A DNA stretch of 64,000 nt from Frigoribacterium sp. PhB160. GTDB lineage: Bacteria; Actinomycetota; Actinomycetes; Actinomycetales; Microbacteriaceae. Each line of letters starts with the position of its first letter. Within the stretch, counting starts at the first letter, position 1. Made by a program: the position numbers and the translations under genes. Where the stretch lies: contig NZ_RKIE01000002.1 in assembly GCF_003751785.1 (NCBI RefSeq), forward strand, positions 1-64,000, read 5' to 3'. Positions 27,525 through 36,321 of this stretch are shown here, in pieces. Below the pieces are notes generated by a model. The model ran no database searches. It was not told where the DNA came from and saw only the letters and a list, made by a program, of their open reading frames with translations.

Positions 27525-29384
27525 ATGAGCGTCTACGAGATCCCCGACGAGCCGCACCCCGCCGACGGCTGGACCCCGGGCCTGCCCGGGCGCGAGCTCG
27601 GCACCGAGACCCCCGCCACCGAGTGGGAGCTGCCGACGCCGACGCCGGTCGTGCCCGCCTCGCCGCCCTCCGACCCGGCGAAGCCCGTCTACACGGTCGA
27701 GAGCGACCAGGAGGCGGTGCTCGGCTGGACCCCGACGCCCGCCCCCACGACGCGGCGCGCCGCCCGCCTCGCCAGCGCGCTCGGCGCCGGCCACGGCTCC
27801 GGCGCCGACCCCTTCGGCGCCCCGGGAGCACCCGTCGGCGCCGGCTCGCCCGCCGTCACGCCCGCCCCCGCGTCGCAGACCGCGCCGGTCACGCCGAGCT
27901 GGAGCGACCCCCGCTTCGACGAGTTCGACGAGCTGACGTCGGGGCCCGCCTCCGGCGGCGCCGGGTCGATCATGTCGTTCGCCTCGGCGGCACCGGTCAG
28001 CCCCGACCTGCCGCCCGTGGCGCCCGCCGCCGTCCCCGCCGCGGCGCCCGTCGCCCCGGCCACGCCGTCCTCGGGCTTCGCCGCCCCCTACATGCCCGAC
28101 CGCGGCCGCTCGGCCGTCGCCTCGGCGCCCTCGCACGCCGCCCCGGTCGACGAGCCCGCCGCCGCGGCCGTCGCGCCGACCGCCGTCCTCCGCGCCACCG
28201 CGATCGACGGGGTCGAGCTGCACGAGCACGCCCGCACGGTCGCGCACCCCGGGCTGATCGCGGCCCTGGTCGAGGTGGTCAGGCAGGGTGCCTCCGACCT
28301 CCACGTGACGGTGGACGCGCCTCCCACGATCCGGGTCGACGGCGCGCTGCAGGCGGCGCTGACCGGCGCCGAGCCGTGGGACGCCCCCACGGTCGCGGCG
28401 GCCCTCGCGAGCCTGCTCACGCCCGAGCAGCAGCAGAAGTTCGACGAGGCGCTCGAGTTCGACTTCGCGTACTCGCTGTCGGACGACTCGCGCTTCCGCG
28501 TGAACTTCTACCAGCAGCGCGGCTCGCTCGGGGCGGCGTTCCGCCTGATCCCGACCGAGATCAAGCCGCTGAACGAGCTCGGCGTGCCCGAGTCGGTGTC
28601 GACCTTCGCGAAGCTGCCCCGCGGGCTCGTGCTCGTCACGGGCCCCACGGGCTCGGGCAAGTCGACGACCCTGGCGGCGCTGATCGACCTCGTCAACCGC
28701 ACGCGGGCCGACCACATCGTGACGGTCGAGGACCCGATCGAGTTCATGCACCAGCACAAGAAGTCGCTCGTGAACCAGCGCGAGGTCGGCCACGACACGC
28801 ACAGCTTCGCGGCGGCCCTCAAGCACGTGCTGCGGCAGGACCCCGACGTGATCCTCATCGGCGAGCTCCGCGACCTCGAGACCATCTCGGTGGCGCTGAC
28901 GGCCGCCGAGACCGGCCACCTCGTGTTCGCGACGCTGCACACGCAGAGCGCCGCGCAGACGATCGACCGCGTGATCGACGTGTTCCCGCCGCACCAGCAG
29001 GACCAGGTGCGCACCCAGCTGGCCTCGACGCTGCAGGGCGTCGTCTGCCAGACGCTGCTGCCGAAGGCGAGCGGCCGCGGCCGGGTCGTCGCGACGGAGA
29101 TCATGATGATGACGCCGGCCATCGGCAACCTCGTGCGCGAGGGCAAGACCTACCAGATCGCCTCGTCGATGCAGGCGGGCCGCGATCTCGGCATGCACAC
29201 CATGGACCAGAAGCTCGCCGACCTCGTCAACACGGGCGTCGTCACGCACAAGGCCGCGATGGAGAAGGTCCACGACCGCGAGGGCTTCGACCGCCTCGTC
29301 ACGCGCGTCATCAACAAGAGCGAGTCGCAGGGCCTCGACAGCGGCATCGACTTCGGCGACGCCTACTCGGGGAGCAACGCCTGA
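27525..29384 (+). CDS. pilT: Type IV pilus retraction ATPase PilT with long disordered N-terminus
   Basis: 619 residues from ATG (GAGGAG, 8-nt spacer). Residues 1 to ~235 are Pro/Ala/Ser-rich low complexity. The PilT part begins near 240 with LIAALVEVVRQGASDLHVTV and TIRVDG; Walker A TGPTGSGKST is at about 371-380, Walker B near DPDVILIGELRD, then TLHTQSAAQTIDRVIDVFPP and the PilT-typical AIGNLVREGKTYQI. No tetracysteine site. PilT depolymerises the pilus, giving twitching or DNA uptake. Family members are ~350-370 residues, so the extension is exceptional. The stop overlaps pilC (TGATG). Confidence 0.94.
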   Translation: MSVYEIPDEPHPADGWTPGLPGRELGTETPATEWELPTPTPVVPASPPSDPAKPVYTVESDQEAVLGWTPTPAPTTRRAARLASALGAGHGSGADPFGAPGAPVGAGSPAVTPAPASQTAPVTPSWSDPRFDEFDELTSGPASGGAGSIMSFASAAPVSPDLPPVAPAAVPAAAPVAPATPSSGFAAPYMPDRGRSAVASAPSHAAPVDEPAAAAVAPTAVLRATAIDGVELHEHARTVAHPGLIAALVEVVRQGASDLHVTVDAPPTIRVDGALQAALTGAEPWDAPTVAAALASLLTPEQQQKFDEALEFDFAYSLSDDSRFRVNFYQQRGSLGAAFRLIPTEIKPLNELGVPESVSTFAKLPRGLVLVTGPTGSGKSTTLAALIDLVNRTRADHIVTVEDPIEFMHQHKKSLVNQREVGHDTHSFAAALKHVLRQDPDVILIGELRDLETISVALTAAETGHLVFATLHTQSAAQTIDRVIDVFPPHQQDQVRTQLASTLQGVVCQTLLPKASGRGRVVATEIMMMTPAIGNLVREGKTYQIASSMQAGRDLGMHTMDQKLADLVNTGVVTHKAAMEKVHDREGFDRLVTRVINKSESQGLDSGIDFGDAYSGSNA

Positions 29385-30616
29385 TGTCGGGTGCAGTCGC
29401 CTACGCCTACAAGGGGCGCGACACGGCCGGCAAGGTCGTCAAGGGCAAGGTCGACGCCTCGAGCGAGGGCGCGGTCATCACGCGCCTCCGCACGATGGGC
29501 GTGCAGCCGATCTCGATCACCGCGGCGACCTCGGGCACCGGCCTGCAGCGCGAGGTGTCGATCCCCGGCCTCGGCGACAAGGCCGTGAAGATGAAGGACA
29601 TCGCCGTCATGGCCCGCCAGATGGCGACCATGATCGGCTCGGGCCTGTCGCTGCTGCGCACGCTGACGATCCTCGCCGACCAGATCGAGAGCAAGCGGCT
29701 CGCGAAGATCATGGGCGAGGTGCGCGACGACGTCGAGACCGGCGTCTCGTTCTCCGACGCCGTCGGCAAGCACGACAAGGACTTCCCGCCGCTCATGATC
29801 AACATGATCAAGGCGGGCGAGACCGGCGGGTTCCTCGACAAGGCGCTCGAGTCGACGGCCGACAACTTCGAGAAGGAGGTCGCCCTCCGCGGCACCATCA
29901 AGTCGGCGATGACCTACCCGGTCGTCGTGCTCGTCATGTCGCTCGTCGCCGTCGTCGTCATGCTGCTGTTCATCGTGCCGATCTTCCAGGACATGTTCAC
30001 GAACCTCGGCGGGCAGCTGCCGCTGCCGACGATGATGCTCGTCTACGCGTCGCGCGCGATGCCCTACGTGGTGCCGGCGGCGCTCGTCGTGGGCGTCGTG
30101 TTCACGATCTGGTGGCGCACGAACAAGAACAGCGTCAAGGTGCGCTCGCGCCTCGACCCGATCAAGCTCAAGCTGCCGGTGTTCGGCGAGCTGCTGCGCA
30201 AGATCGCCATCGCGCGCTTCGCCCGCAACTTCTCGAACATGATCGGCGCCGGCGTGCCGATCCTCACCGCGCTGCGCATCGTCGGCGAGGTCTCGGGCAA
30301 CTACGTCCTCGAGGAGGCGCTGGTCGAGGTCGCCGAGTCGGTACGGCAGGGCGAGTCCATCGCCGCGCCCCTGACGGCCTCGGGCGTCTTCCCGTCGATG
30401 GTCACGCAGATGATCGCCGTCGGCGAGGACTCCGGCTCGCTGCAGACGATGCTCGAGAAGGTCGCCGACTTCTACGACCAGGAGGTCAAGTCGACCACCG
30501 AGTCGCTCACCGCCCTGATCGAGCCGCTCCTGATCGCCTTCCTCGGCGTCGTGGTCGGCGGCATGATCGTGGCGCTGTACCTGCCGATCTTCCAGATCAC
30601 CTCGCTCATCAAGTAG
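29384..30616 (+). CDS. pilC: Type IV pilus inner-membrane platform protein PilC
   Basis: 410 residues. Two repeated GspF domains (about 70-190 and 275-395), three membrane segments (about 175-200, 220-245 and 378-400). Signatures include FARNFSNMIGAGVPILTALR and QMIAVGEDSGSLQTMLEKVA. It is the platform on which PilB and PilT act. Coupled to pilT by start/stop overlap and followed by a terminator-like hairpin, so the pilin gene downstream is probably a separate unit. Confidence 0.96.
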   Translation: MSGAVAYAYKGRDTAGKVVKGKVDASSEGAVITRLRTMGVQPISITAATSGTGLQREVSIPGLGDKAVKMKDIAVMARQMATMIGSGLSLLRTLTILADQIESKRLAKIMGEVRDDVETGVSFSDAVGKHDKDFPPLMINMIKAGETGGFLDKALESTADNFEKEVALRGTIKSAMTYPVVVLVMSLVAVVVMLLFIVPIFQDMFTNLGGQLPLPTMMLVYASRAMPYVVPAALVVGVVFTIWWRTNKNSVKVRSRLDPIKLKLPVFGELLRKIAIARFARNFSNMIGAGVPILTALRIVGEVSGNYVLEEALVEVAESVRQGESIAAPLTASGVFPSMVTQMIAVGEDSGSLQTMLEKVADFYDQEVKSTTESLTALIEPLLIAFLGVVVGGMIVALYLPIFQITSLIK

Positions 30617-30620
30617 TCCC

Positions 30621-30645
30621 CGGGGAGGCGCACCGCGCCTCCCCG
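30621..30645 (+). terminator. Terminator-like hairpin after pilC
   Basis: 11-bp perfect stem (30621-30631 with 30635-30645, core GGGGAGGCGC / GCGCCTCCCC) around a 3-nt loop, 4 nt after the pilC stop. It uses the dispersed GGAGGCGC motif. It separates the ATPase/platform genes from the pilin genes. Confidence 0.65.
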
Positions 30646-30934
30646 CGTCCCTCCCGCCACGGCGTCGACCCCACGGTCGGCGCCGTTGGCGTCTGCGCAG
30701 CACCTGTCGCTCATATCGCCTGGTGCGCCCACCCCCGAGTGGGGGTGGAAGTCGAGCGTGACCAGGCGTTCTTCACCAATTCGGGGGTGACCCGGACTGG
30801 GGCCGTGTCGCCGTCGAAAACCCCCTGTCCAGGGGATTCTGGGGGACTTGGCAGCCTGGAAGAGTCTTCCTCGGCGGGAACGACGTGACCGCCTCCGATC
30901 ACATCTCCCCCCTCTCGATCCGAACGGACACCTC
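30646..30934 (+). other. Structured intergenic leader upstream of the major pilin
   Basis: About 290 nt without a gene. Several self-complementary elements: CCACCCCC/GGGGGTGG around 30729-30748, CCCCTG/CAGGGG around 30821-30834 (followed by GGGGG at 30841-30845), and the palindrome GGAAGA-G-TCTTCC at 30858-30870. TTGGCG (30686-30691) could be a -35 but no well-spaced -10 was found. No known riboswitch class was recognised. Probable regulatory leader controlling pilin level. Confidence 0.4.
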
Positions 30935-31396
30935 ATGTACTTCGCACTCATGGGCAAGCTCAGCGCCCGCCGCCAGAACCTGACCGAGGACAAGGACAAG
31001 GGCTTCACGCTCATCGAGCTCCTCGTCGTCGTCATCATCATCGGCATCCTCGCCGCGATCGCCATCCCCGTGTACCTCGGCGTGCAGAACAACGCCAAGG
31101 ACTCGGGCGTCAAGAGCGACGTCAGCAACGCCAAGACCGCCGTCATCTCGGTCGCGAGCGCCGGGGCGATGCCCGCGACCGCCACGCTGGACTCGGCCGC
31201 GTACCTCACCGCCGGATCCAGCAAGGGCAAGGACACGACGGCCCTGACCTACTCGGTCGACAGCACCACCAAGCCCACCAAGTTCTGCATCCAGGGCACG
31301 AGCTCGACCGGCAACACCTTCGGCGCGACGGACACGTCCGGTGTCGCCGAGGGCACCTGCGCCTCGGGTGTGTTCACTCCCAAGGCTGCTGCGTAG
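30935..31396 (+). CDS. Type IV pilin (major pilin candidate)
   Basis: 153 residues from ATG at 30935 (an in-frame ATG at 30950 would shorten the leader by 5). The class III signal is textbook: basic leader, then G23-F24-T-L-I-E28 with Glu at +5, and a hydrophobic helix LLVVVIIIGILAAIAIPVYL. Processing by PilD would yield a ~130-residue mature pilin. Two Cys near the C-terminus (FCIQG and GTCASG) can form the D-loop disulfide. Its small size, position and separate leader suggest it is the main fibre subunit. Confidence 0.92.
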   Translation: MYFALMGKLSARRQNLTEDKDKGFTLIELLVVVIIIGILAAIAIPVYLGVQNNAKDSGVKSDVSNAKTAVISVASAGAMPATATLDSAAYLTAGSSKGKDTTALTYSVDSTTKPTKFCIQGTSSTGNTFGATDTSGVAEGTCASGVFTPKAAA

Positions 31397-31508
31397 CCAC
31401 TGCTGTGACCTCCGCGACGGAGGAGCCGTCCCGGTTCCTCCGTCGCGGTCTTCCGACCTCCGGCCGCTCCGGCCCGTCCGCCCCTGCCCCGACCGGGAGG
31501 TGACCACC

Positions 31509-32906
31509 ATGATCAAGCGCCTCAGCGCCCGACTCCGCCCGGCCGACCCGGCCGAGCGCGACGCCGGACTGTCGATCATCGAGGTGGTCGTGGCCCTCCT
31601 CGTCTTCGCCATCATCACCACCGGCTCGATCGTCGCCGTCGGCACCGTCCTCTCGATGACCGCCGACAACCGGAGCCGCGAGATCGCCGCGAACCTCGCG
31701 TCGCAGGCCGTCGACACGGCTCGATCGGTCACCGACATCGCCGACATCGCCTCCTCGACGACCCCGGTCAGCCTCAACGGCGTCGACTTCACCGTGAAGC
31801 AGTCCGCGAGCTGGATCACGACGACCGGACTCGACTCCGCGTGCACGCCGGCCAACGCCTCCAGCAACGGATCGCTGTTGTACAAGCGCCTCAACGTCAC
31901 CGTGTCCTGGTCGGGCATGCGTCCCTCGACCCAGGCCGTCCGCAGCGACACCGTCATCGCTCCCGGCTCCAAGATCAACGATCCCGAGCGCGGCACGATC
32001 CTCGTCACCGTCAACGGTGCCGACGGGGCCGGCGTCGCAGGAGTGACCGTCACCATCGAGCCGGACAGCGGCACGAGCACGCCCGGCAAGACCCTCGACG
32101 CGTCATCCGTGCCCGGTCTCACCAACGCCGACGGCTGCGCCGTCGCCACGAAGGTCGTCCCGGGCAGCTACAAGATCACCTTGTCGCGGGCAGACGGCCA
32201 GGAGTACCGCGACCCCTACCAGTCGGCGACTCCCGTCAAGACGGGCATCACGGTCGTCAAGGGAGACACCACGGGGCAGGTCTTCAGCTTCGCCCCCGCG
32301 GACGACTACTCCATGAACTACGTCAGCGGCTACAGCGGCACCGCCCTGAAGCCGGCGTCGCTCGAGACGACCATCAAGGGGTCCAACGGCACCTACGTGG
32401 CGACGTCGCCCGACGACCACCAGTACCTGTACCCGCTGTCCTCCGGCTACCAGTTCATCGCCGGCAAGTACGTGCCCGCGGGCGGGTCGACCGCGAGCTG
32501 CCTGTCTCCCGACCCGAGCGCGTGGCCGAAGTCCGCCGACGGCAAGACCGGGAAGGCTCAGCCCTACGTCCTGACCGACAGCCCGGTCGACGTGCCGATG
32601 GGCGTCGTGACGGTCAAGCTCGCCTCCGGCCAGCGCTTCATCAAGGCCACCACGACCACGGCGGCGAACGGCGACCCGGGCTGCGCCGCCACGATGACCT
32701 ACACCTTCACGCTGTCGTCGGCGGCGAGCCAGGCGACCATCGCCCTGCCCTACGGCACCTGGCGGCTGCAGGCGGCGTCGAACTCGACGTCGACCCTGTC
32801 GAACATCACGCTCGGCTCGATCGTCGGTTCCATCCTCGGCACCCTCTTCCCCGGCACGGGCTCCAACGCCAACGTCGTCACCCTCGACCCGAGGACCGCC
32901 CCGTGA
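31509..32906 (+). CDS. PilV-like minor pilin with large C-terminal domain
   Basis: 465 residues from ATG (GGGAGGTG upstream). The prepilin signal is G20-L21-S-I-I-E25, followed by VVVALLVFAIITTGSIVAVG. After ~170 residues of pilin-like sequence comes a segment resembling Ig-like/carboxypeptidase-regulatory repeats (GTILVTVNGADGAGVAGVTV, later VVPGSYKITLSRADGQEYRD), suggesting stalk or adhesive modules. Much larger than typical minor pilins (~150-200), so it may sit at the pilus tip as an adhesin. Overlaps the next gene by GTGA. Confidence 0.8.
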   Translation: MIKRLSARLRPADPAERDAGLSIIEVVVALLVFAIITTGSIVAVGTVLSMTADNRSREIAANLASQAVDTARSVTDIADIASSTTPVSLNGVDFTVKQSASWITTTGLDSACTPANASSNGSLLYKRLNVTVSWSGMRPSTQAVRSDTVIAPGSKINDPERGTILVTVNGADGAGVAGVTVTIEPDSGTSTPGKTLDASSVPGLTNADGCAVATKVVPGSYKITLSRADGQEYRDPYQSATPVKTGITVVKGDTTGQVFSFAPADDYSMNYVSGYSGTALKPASLETTIKGSNGTYVATSPDDHQYLYPLSSGYQFIAGKYVPAGGSTASCLSPDPSAWPKSADGKTGKAQPYVLTDSPVDVPMGVVTVKLASGQRFIKATTTTAANGDPGCAATMTYTFTLSSAASQATIALPYGTWRLQAASNSTSTLSNITLGSIVGSILGTLFPGTGSNANVVTLDPRTAP

Positions 32907-33604
32907 TCGGCCGCACACGCCGTGCCGCCGCGTTCGAGCAGCGCCCCGACGCCGGTCTCAGCCTCGCTGAGCTGCTCGTGGCGATCATGGTCTTCGGGTT
33001 GATCATGACGATCGTCTCGACCACGTTCATCTCGCTGACCAAGGCCACCTCGCAGTCGCGTGCCATCGACGGGAACACGCGTGTCGCGTCGAACGGGCTC
33101 AACGCCTTGTCCCTCGCCCTGCGCGGGGCCCGGACGATCCCGGTCGAGACGGTCGGCGCGGCAGACATCCCCGCCTTCTCGTCCGCGACGCGCGAGTCGG
33201 TGAAGTTCTACTCGGCCGCCAATCTAGTGAACACCACGACGACCGTGCCTCGCCAGATCGAGTTCGTCCTCGGGCCCGACCGCAGCCTCGTCGAACGGTC
33301 CCTGGCCGCCACCGTCAACGCGAAGGGCTTCTACGCGTTCTCCGGCACGGCGTCGTCCCGCACCGTCACGACCACCATGGCGACGGCGCCGTCGACGGGG
33401 CCGTGGCTCTTCACCTACCTCGACGCCGCCGGTGCTCCCTTGTCCTTCGACGCCGCCGGTGCCCTCGCCGCTGACGACCTGGGATCCATCGCCGCAGTTC
33501 AGGTGACCGTCCGCATCGACGCCACGTCGACGATGACCGCGCAAGGCGTGACGCTGCAGAACACCGTCGGCCTGCCCAATCTCACCTTCGGAGGCTCCAA
33601 GTGA
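32903..33604 (+). CDS. PilW-like minor pilin
   Basis: 233 residues from GTG overlapping the previous stop. Prepilin signal G18-L19-S-L-A-E23, then LLVAIMVFGLIMTIVSTTFI. The remainder is a globular domain without recognised motif, in the size range of PilW/PilJ minor pilins. In other systems a complex of minor pilins primes fibre assembly. Overlaps the next gene by GTGA. Confidence 0.8.
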   Translation: MIGRTRRAAAFEQRPDAGLSLAELLVAIMVFGLIMTIVSTTFISLTKATSQSRAIDGNTRVASNGLNALSLALRGARTIPVETVGAADIPAFSSATRESVKFYSAANLVNTTTTVPRQIEFVLGPDRSLVERSLAATVNAKGFYAFSGTASSRTVTTTMATAPSTGPWLFTYLDAAGAPLSFDAAGALAADDLGSIAAVQVTVRIDATSTMTAQGVTLQNTVGLPNLTFGGSK

Positions 33605-35454
33605 TCCGCCTCAGACGACGCCTGGGCCTCGACGCCCTGCGTGACGACTCGGGCATGGCGATGGCCATGGCCCTCATCTTCGGCATGGTGCTCGTCGTCA
33701 TGGCCGCGACGGCGCTGACGGTGGCCACGAGCGGCCTCAAGAAGGCCGACACCGACCAGGACTGGAACGGCGCCCTCTCCGCGGCCTACGCCGGCATCGA
33801 GGAGTACCAGTCCCGCCTCGCGAACGACAACAGCTACTTCAAGTACGGCAACGACGACGCCCCGTTCACCAAGGCCACGGCCTCCAAGGCCGCGGGATCG
33901 ACCATCGACACCGCCAGCCTCATCCTGCCGACGGGCGACCAGGCGAACAAGGCCTTCGGCATCGGGGCGACGGGCACCTGGGCCACGGTGCCCGGCAGCG
34001 CCGGCACGTCGCAGTACCGCTACGAAGTCGATCGTTCGCTCTACGCGTCGAAGGGCACGCTGACGATCCGGGCGACCGGCAAGGTCGGCTCGTCGACGCG
34101 GTCGGTCGTGGCCGACCTCCGCCAGAAGGGGTTCATCGACTACCTCTACTTCACCGACTTCGAGTTCAAGGACCCGATGCTCTCGGGCAGGAGCGTCACG
34201 AACTGCAACGCGGTCAGCTCGAAGCACGCGTGGGAGGGCCGGGTCACCGGCGACAACTGCGGTGAGATCGCCTTCGGCAGCGGCGACAAGATCTACGGCC
34301 CGGCCCACTCGAACGACACCCTCCGCGTCTGTGACGCCACCTTCTTCGAGGCCGTGACGACCGCCAAGCCCGACAAGACGCCCCTGACGTACACGCGCCA
34401 GAGCTCGACCGGCGCCGGGTGCACGGGTCAGGACTTCAAGAAGGGCGACCCGGTCGGCGTCGGCACCATCGGCATGCCCGATACCAACGAGGACCAGCGC
34501 CGGGAGACCCGCAACGACCTCACGAGCAGCGACGTCCCGCTGCCGGGGTGCCTCTACACCGGCCCCACCGACATCGTCTTCACCGACGACGGCAAGATGA
34601 CCGTCAAGTCGCCGTACACGAAGGCGACCCGCACGAAGGGCGACGCGAAGACCGCGACGGAGGGCAGCGCGCTCGCCGACTGCGGCATCCCCGGCCAGGC
34701 GGCCGGGCAGCTCGGCTCGGCCGGCGGCGCGACGATCCCGGTGCCCGCCAACAACCTCATCTACGTGCAGAACATCCCCCTGCCGTCGCTGCTGGGCAAG
34801 TCGAACGTCAACGCCACGGCGGCGATCGGCGACATGACCGACACGTCGTGCGGCAACAACCACGTCGGCTACCCCGTCTCGGGCGAGGTCGCACCCGCCG
34901 GCGGCTCGAGCGCCTCGCGGTACGACGCCGGCGCGACCGGCGACGGGACGTGCGCCTACAGCGCCCGCGCGGGCGACGCCTTCGTGAAGGGCACCTTCCG
35001 CGGTCAGCTCACGATCGCGACGGAGAACTACCTCTACGTGACCGGCGACCTCAAGTACTCGACGACCGACGCGACGACCAACATCCTCGGTCTGGCGCCG
35101 ACCAGCACCCTCTGGGTCTGGAACCCCATGTCGTCGTCGAACAAACCCCTGCTGACCGCCCAGAACCGCGAGATCAACGGCTCGGTCCTGTCCCTGCGCC
35201 ACTCGTTCACGATCCAGAACGTCGGCAAGGGCGGCGAGCGCGGCACCCTCACCGTCAAGGGCTCCATCGCCCAGGCCTACCGCGGCATCGTCCACAGCGG
35301 CGACAACGGGTACATCAAGAACTACACGTACGACACGCGCCTGCGGTACATGGCCCCGCCGAAGTTCCTCAGCCCCGTCACGACGAGCTACGGCGTCACG
35401 ACGCTGAGCGAGGTCAAGGCCGGCTACAAGCCCGACGGGAGCACGGCACCATGA
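33601..35454 (+). CDS. PilX-like minor pilin / pilus tip protein, very large
   Basis: 617 residues from GTG. The N-terminus has a prepilin-like G18-M19 junction and a hydrophobic helix (MAMAMALIFGMVLVVMAATA), but position +5 is Met rather than Glu, as in PilX/GspK-type initiators. The ~570-residue extracellular part contains at least eight Cys and no family I can name. PilX- and PilY1-like proteins act at the tip and in adhesion; the same is inferred here. It follows two minor pilins with overlapping codons and precedes pilD by a 4-nt overlap (ATGA-type junction), so it belongs to the same operon. Confidence 0.72.
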   Translation: MIRLRRRLGLDALRDDSGMAMAMALIFGMVLVVMAATALTVATSGLKKADTDQDWNGALSAAYAGIEEYQSRLANDNSYFKYGNDDAPFTKATASKAAGSTIDTASLILPTGDQANKAFGIGATGTWATVPGSAGTSQYRYEVDRSLYASKGTLTIRATGKVGSSTRSVVADLRQKGFIDYLYFTDFEFKDPMLSGRSVTNCNAVSSKHAWEGRVTGDNCGEIAFGSGDKIYGPAHSNDTLRVCDATFFEAVTTAKPDKTPLTYTRQSSTGAGCTGQDFKKGDPVGVGTIGMPDTNEDQRRETRNDLTSSDVPLPGCLYTGPTDIVFTDDGKMTVKSPYTKATRTKGDAKTATEGSALADCGIPGQAAGQLGSAGGATIPVPANNLIYVQNIPLPSLLGKSNVNATAAIGDMTDTSCGNNHVGYPVSGEVAPAGGSSASRYDAGATGDGTCAYSARAGDAFVKGTFRGQLTIATENYLYVTGDLKYSTTDATTNILGLAPTSTLWVWNPMSSSNKPLLTAQNREINGSVLSLRHSFTIQNVGKGGERGTLTVKGSIAQAYRGIVHSGDNGYIKNYTYDTRLRYMAPPKFLSPVTTSYGVTTLSEVKAGYKPDGSTAP

Positions 35455-36290
35455 CCGCCGCCCCCTGGATCCTCGCCGTGCTCGTCTCGGGCGGCATGGG
35501 CCTCCTCATCGGGTCCTTCCTCAACGTCGTCGTCTACCGGGTGCCCGCGGGCATGTCGATCGCGACGCCCGCGAGCGCTTGCCCGACCTGCCACACGCCC
35601 ATCCGGGCCGGTGACAACGTGCCGGTGCTCAGCTGGCTCCTGCTGCGCGGCAGGTGCCGCAGCTGCGCGACCCCGATCTCGGCGCGCTACCCGATCGTCG
35701 AGCTGGCCACCGGCCTGTTCTTCGTGATCGTCGCGGCACGGCTCTGGCCGCTGGCCGACGTCCCCACCGAGGCCCGCCCGCTGGTGGGGCGCCTCCTGGC
35801 CCTCGTGGCGTTCCTCTACCTCGCGGCGGTCAGCGTGGCTCTCGGCGTCATCGACGTCGAGCACCACCGCCTGCCCGACGCGATCGTGCTGCCGGCCTAC
35901 GCCGTCGGTCTCGTGCTGCTCGGGGCGTCGTCCGCGCTCACCGGCGACTGGGCGGCCCTCCTCCGCGGCGGCGTGGGCCTCGTGGGGCTGCTGGCCTTCT
36001 ACGGCGTCGCCTGGTTCGCCTACCCCACGGGCATGGGCCTCGGCGACGTCAAGCTCGCCGGCGTCCTCGGCCTCTTCCTGGCCTGGCTGGGCTGGGGCGA
36101 GTTCGCCGTCGGGGCCTTCTCCGCCTTCCTCGTGGGCGGCCTGTTCTCGGTCGCCCTCCTCGTCACCCGCCGGGCGACGCGCAAGAGCGGCATCCCCTTC
36201 GGCCCCTGGATGCTCGTCGGAGCCTGGGTCGGCATCTTCATCGGTGGCGCGGTCTTCTCCGCCTACCTCTCCGTCTTCGGCCTGGCATGA
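35451..36290 (+). CDS. pilD: Prepilin peptidase / N-methyltransferase PilD
   Basis: 279 residues. N-terminal methyltransferase domain with tetracysteine site CPTCHT (C44, C47) and CRSC (C69, C72). Aspartyl protease residues are D135 in GVIDVEHHRLPD and D199 in GMGLGDVKL (GxGD motif). About seven membrane segments. It cleaves and N-methylates the four prepilins upstream. Start ATG overlaps the end of the PilX-like gene. Confidence 0.96.
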   Translation: MTAAPWILAVLVSGGMGLLIGSFLNVVVYRVPAGMSIATPASACPTCHTPIRAGDNVPVLSWLLLRGRCRSCATPISARYPIVELATGLFFVIVAARLWPLADVPTEARPLVGRLLALVAFLYLAAVSVALGVIDVEHHRLPDAIVLPAYAVGLVLLGASSALTGDWAALLRGGVGLVGLLAFYGVAWFAYPTGMGLGDVKLAGVLGLFLAWLGWGEFAVGAFSAFLVGGLFSVALLVTRRATRKSGIPFGPWMLVGAWVGIFIGGAVFSAYLSVFGLA

Positions 36291-36321
36291 CCCGGTCGAG
36301 CAGCAGAAAAGAGTGTGACTG

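Noticed and set aside
30847-30865. Sigma54-like TTGGCA element before the pilin
   Set aside because: Spacing and -12 element do not fit, and sigma54 is not expected in actinobacteria.
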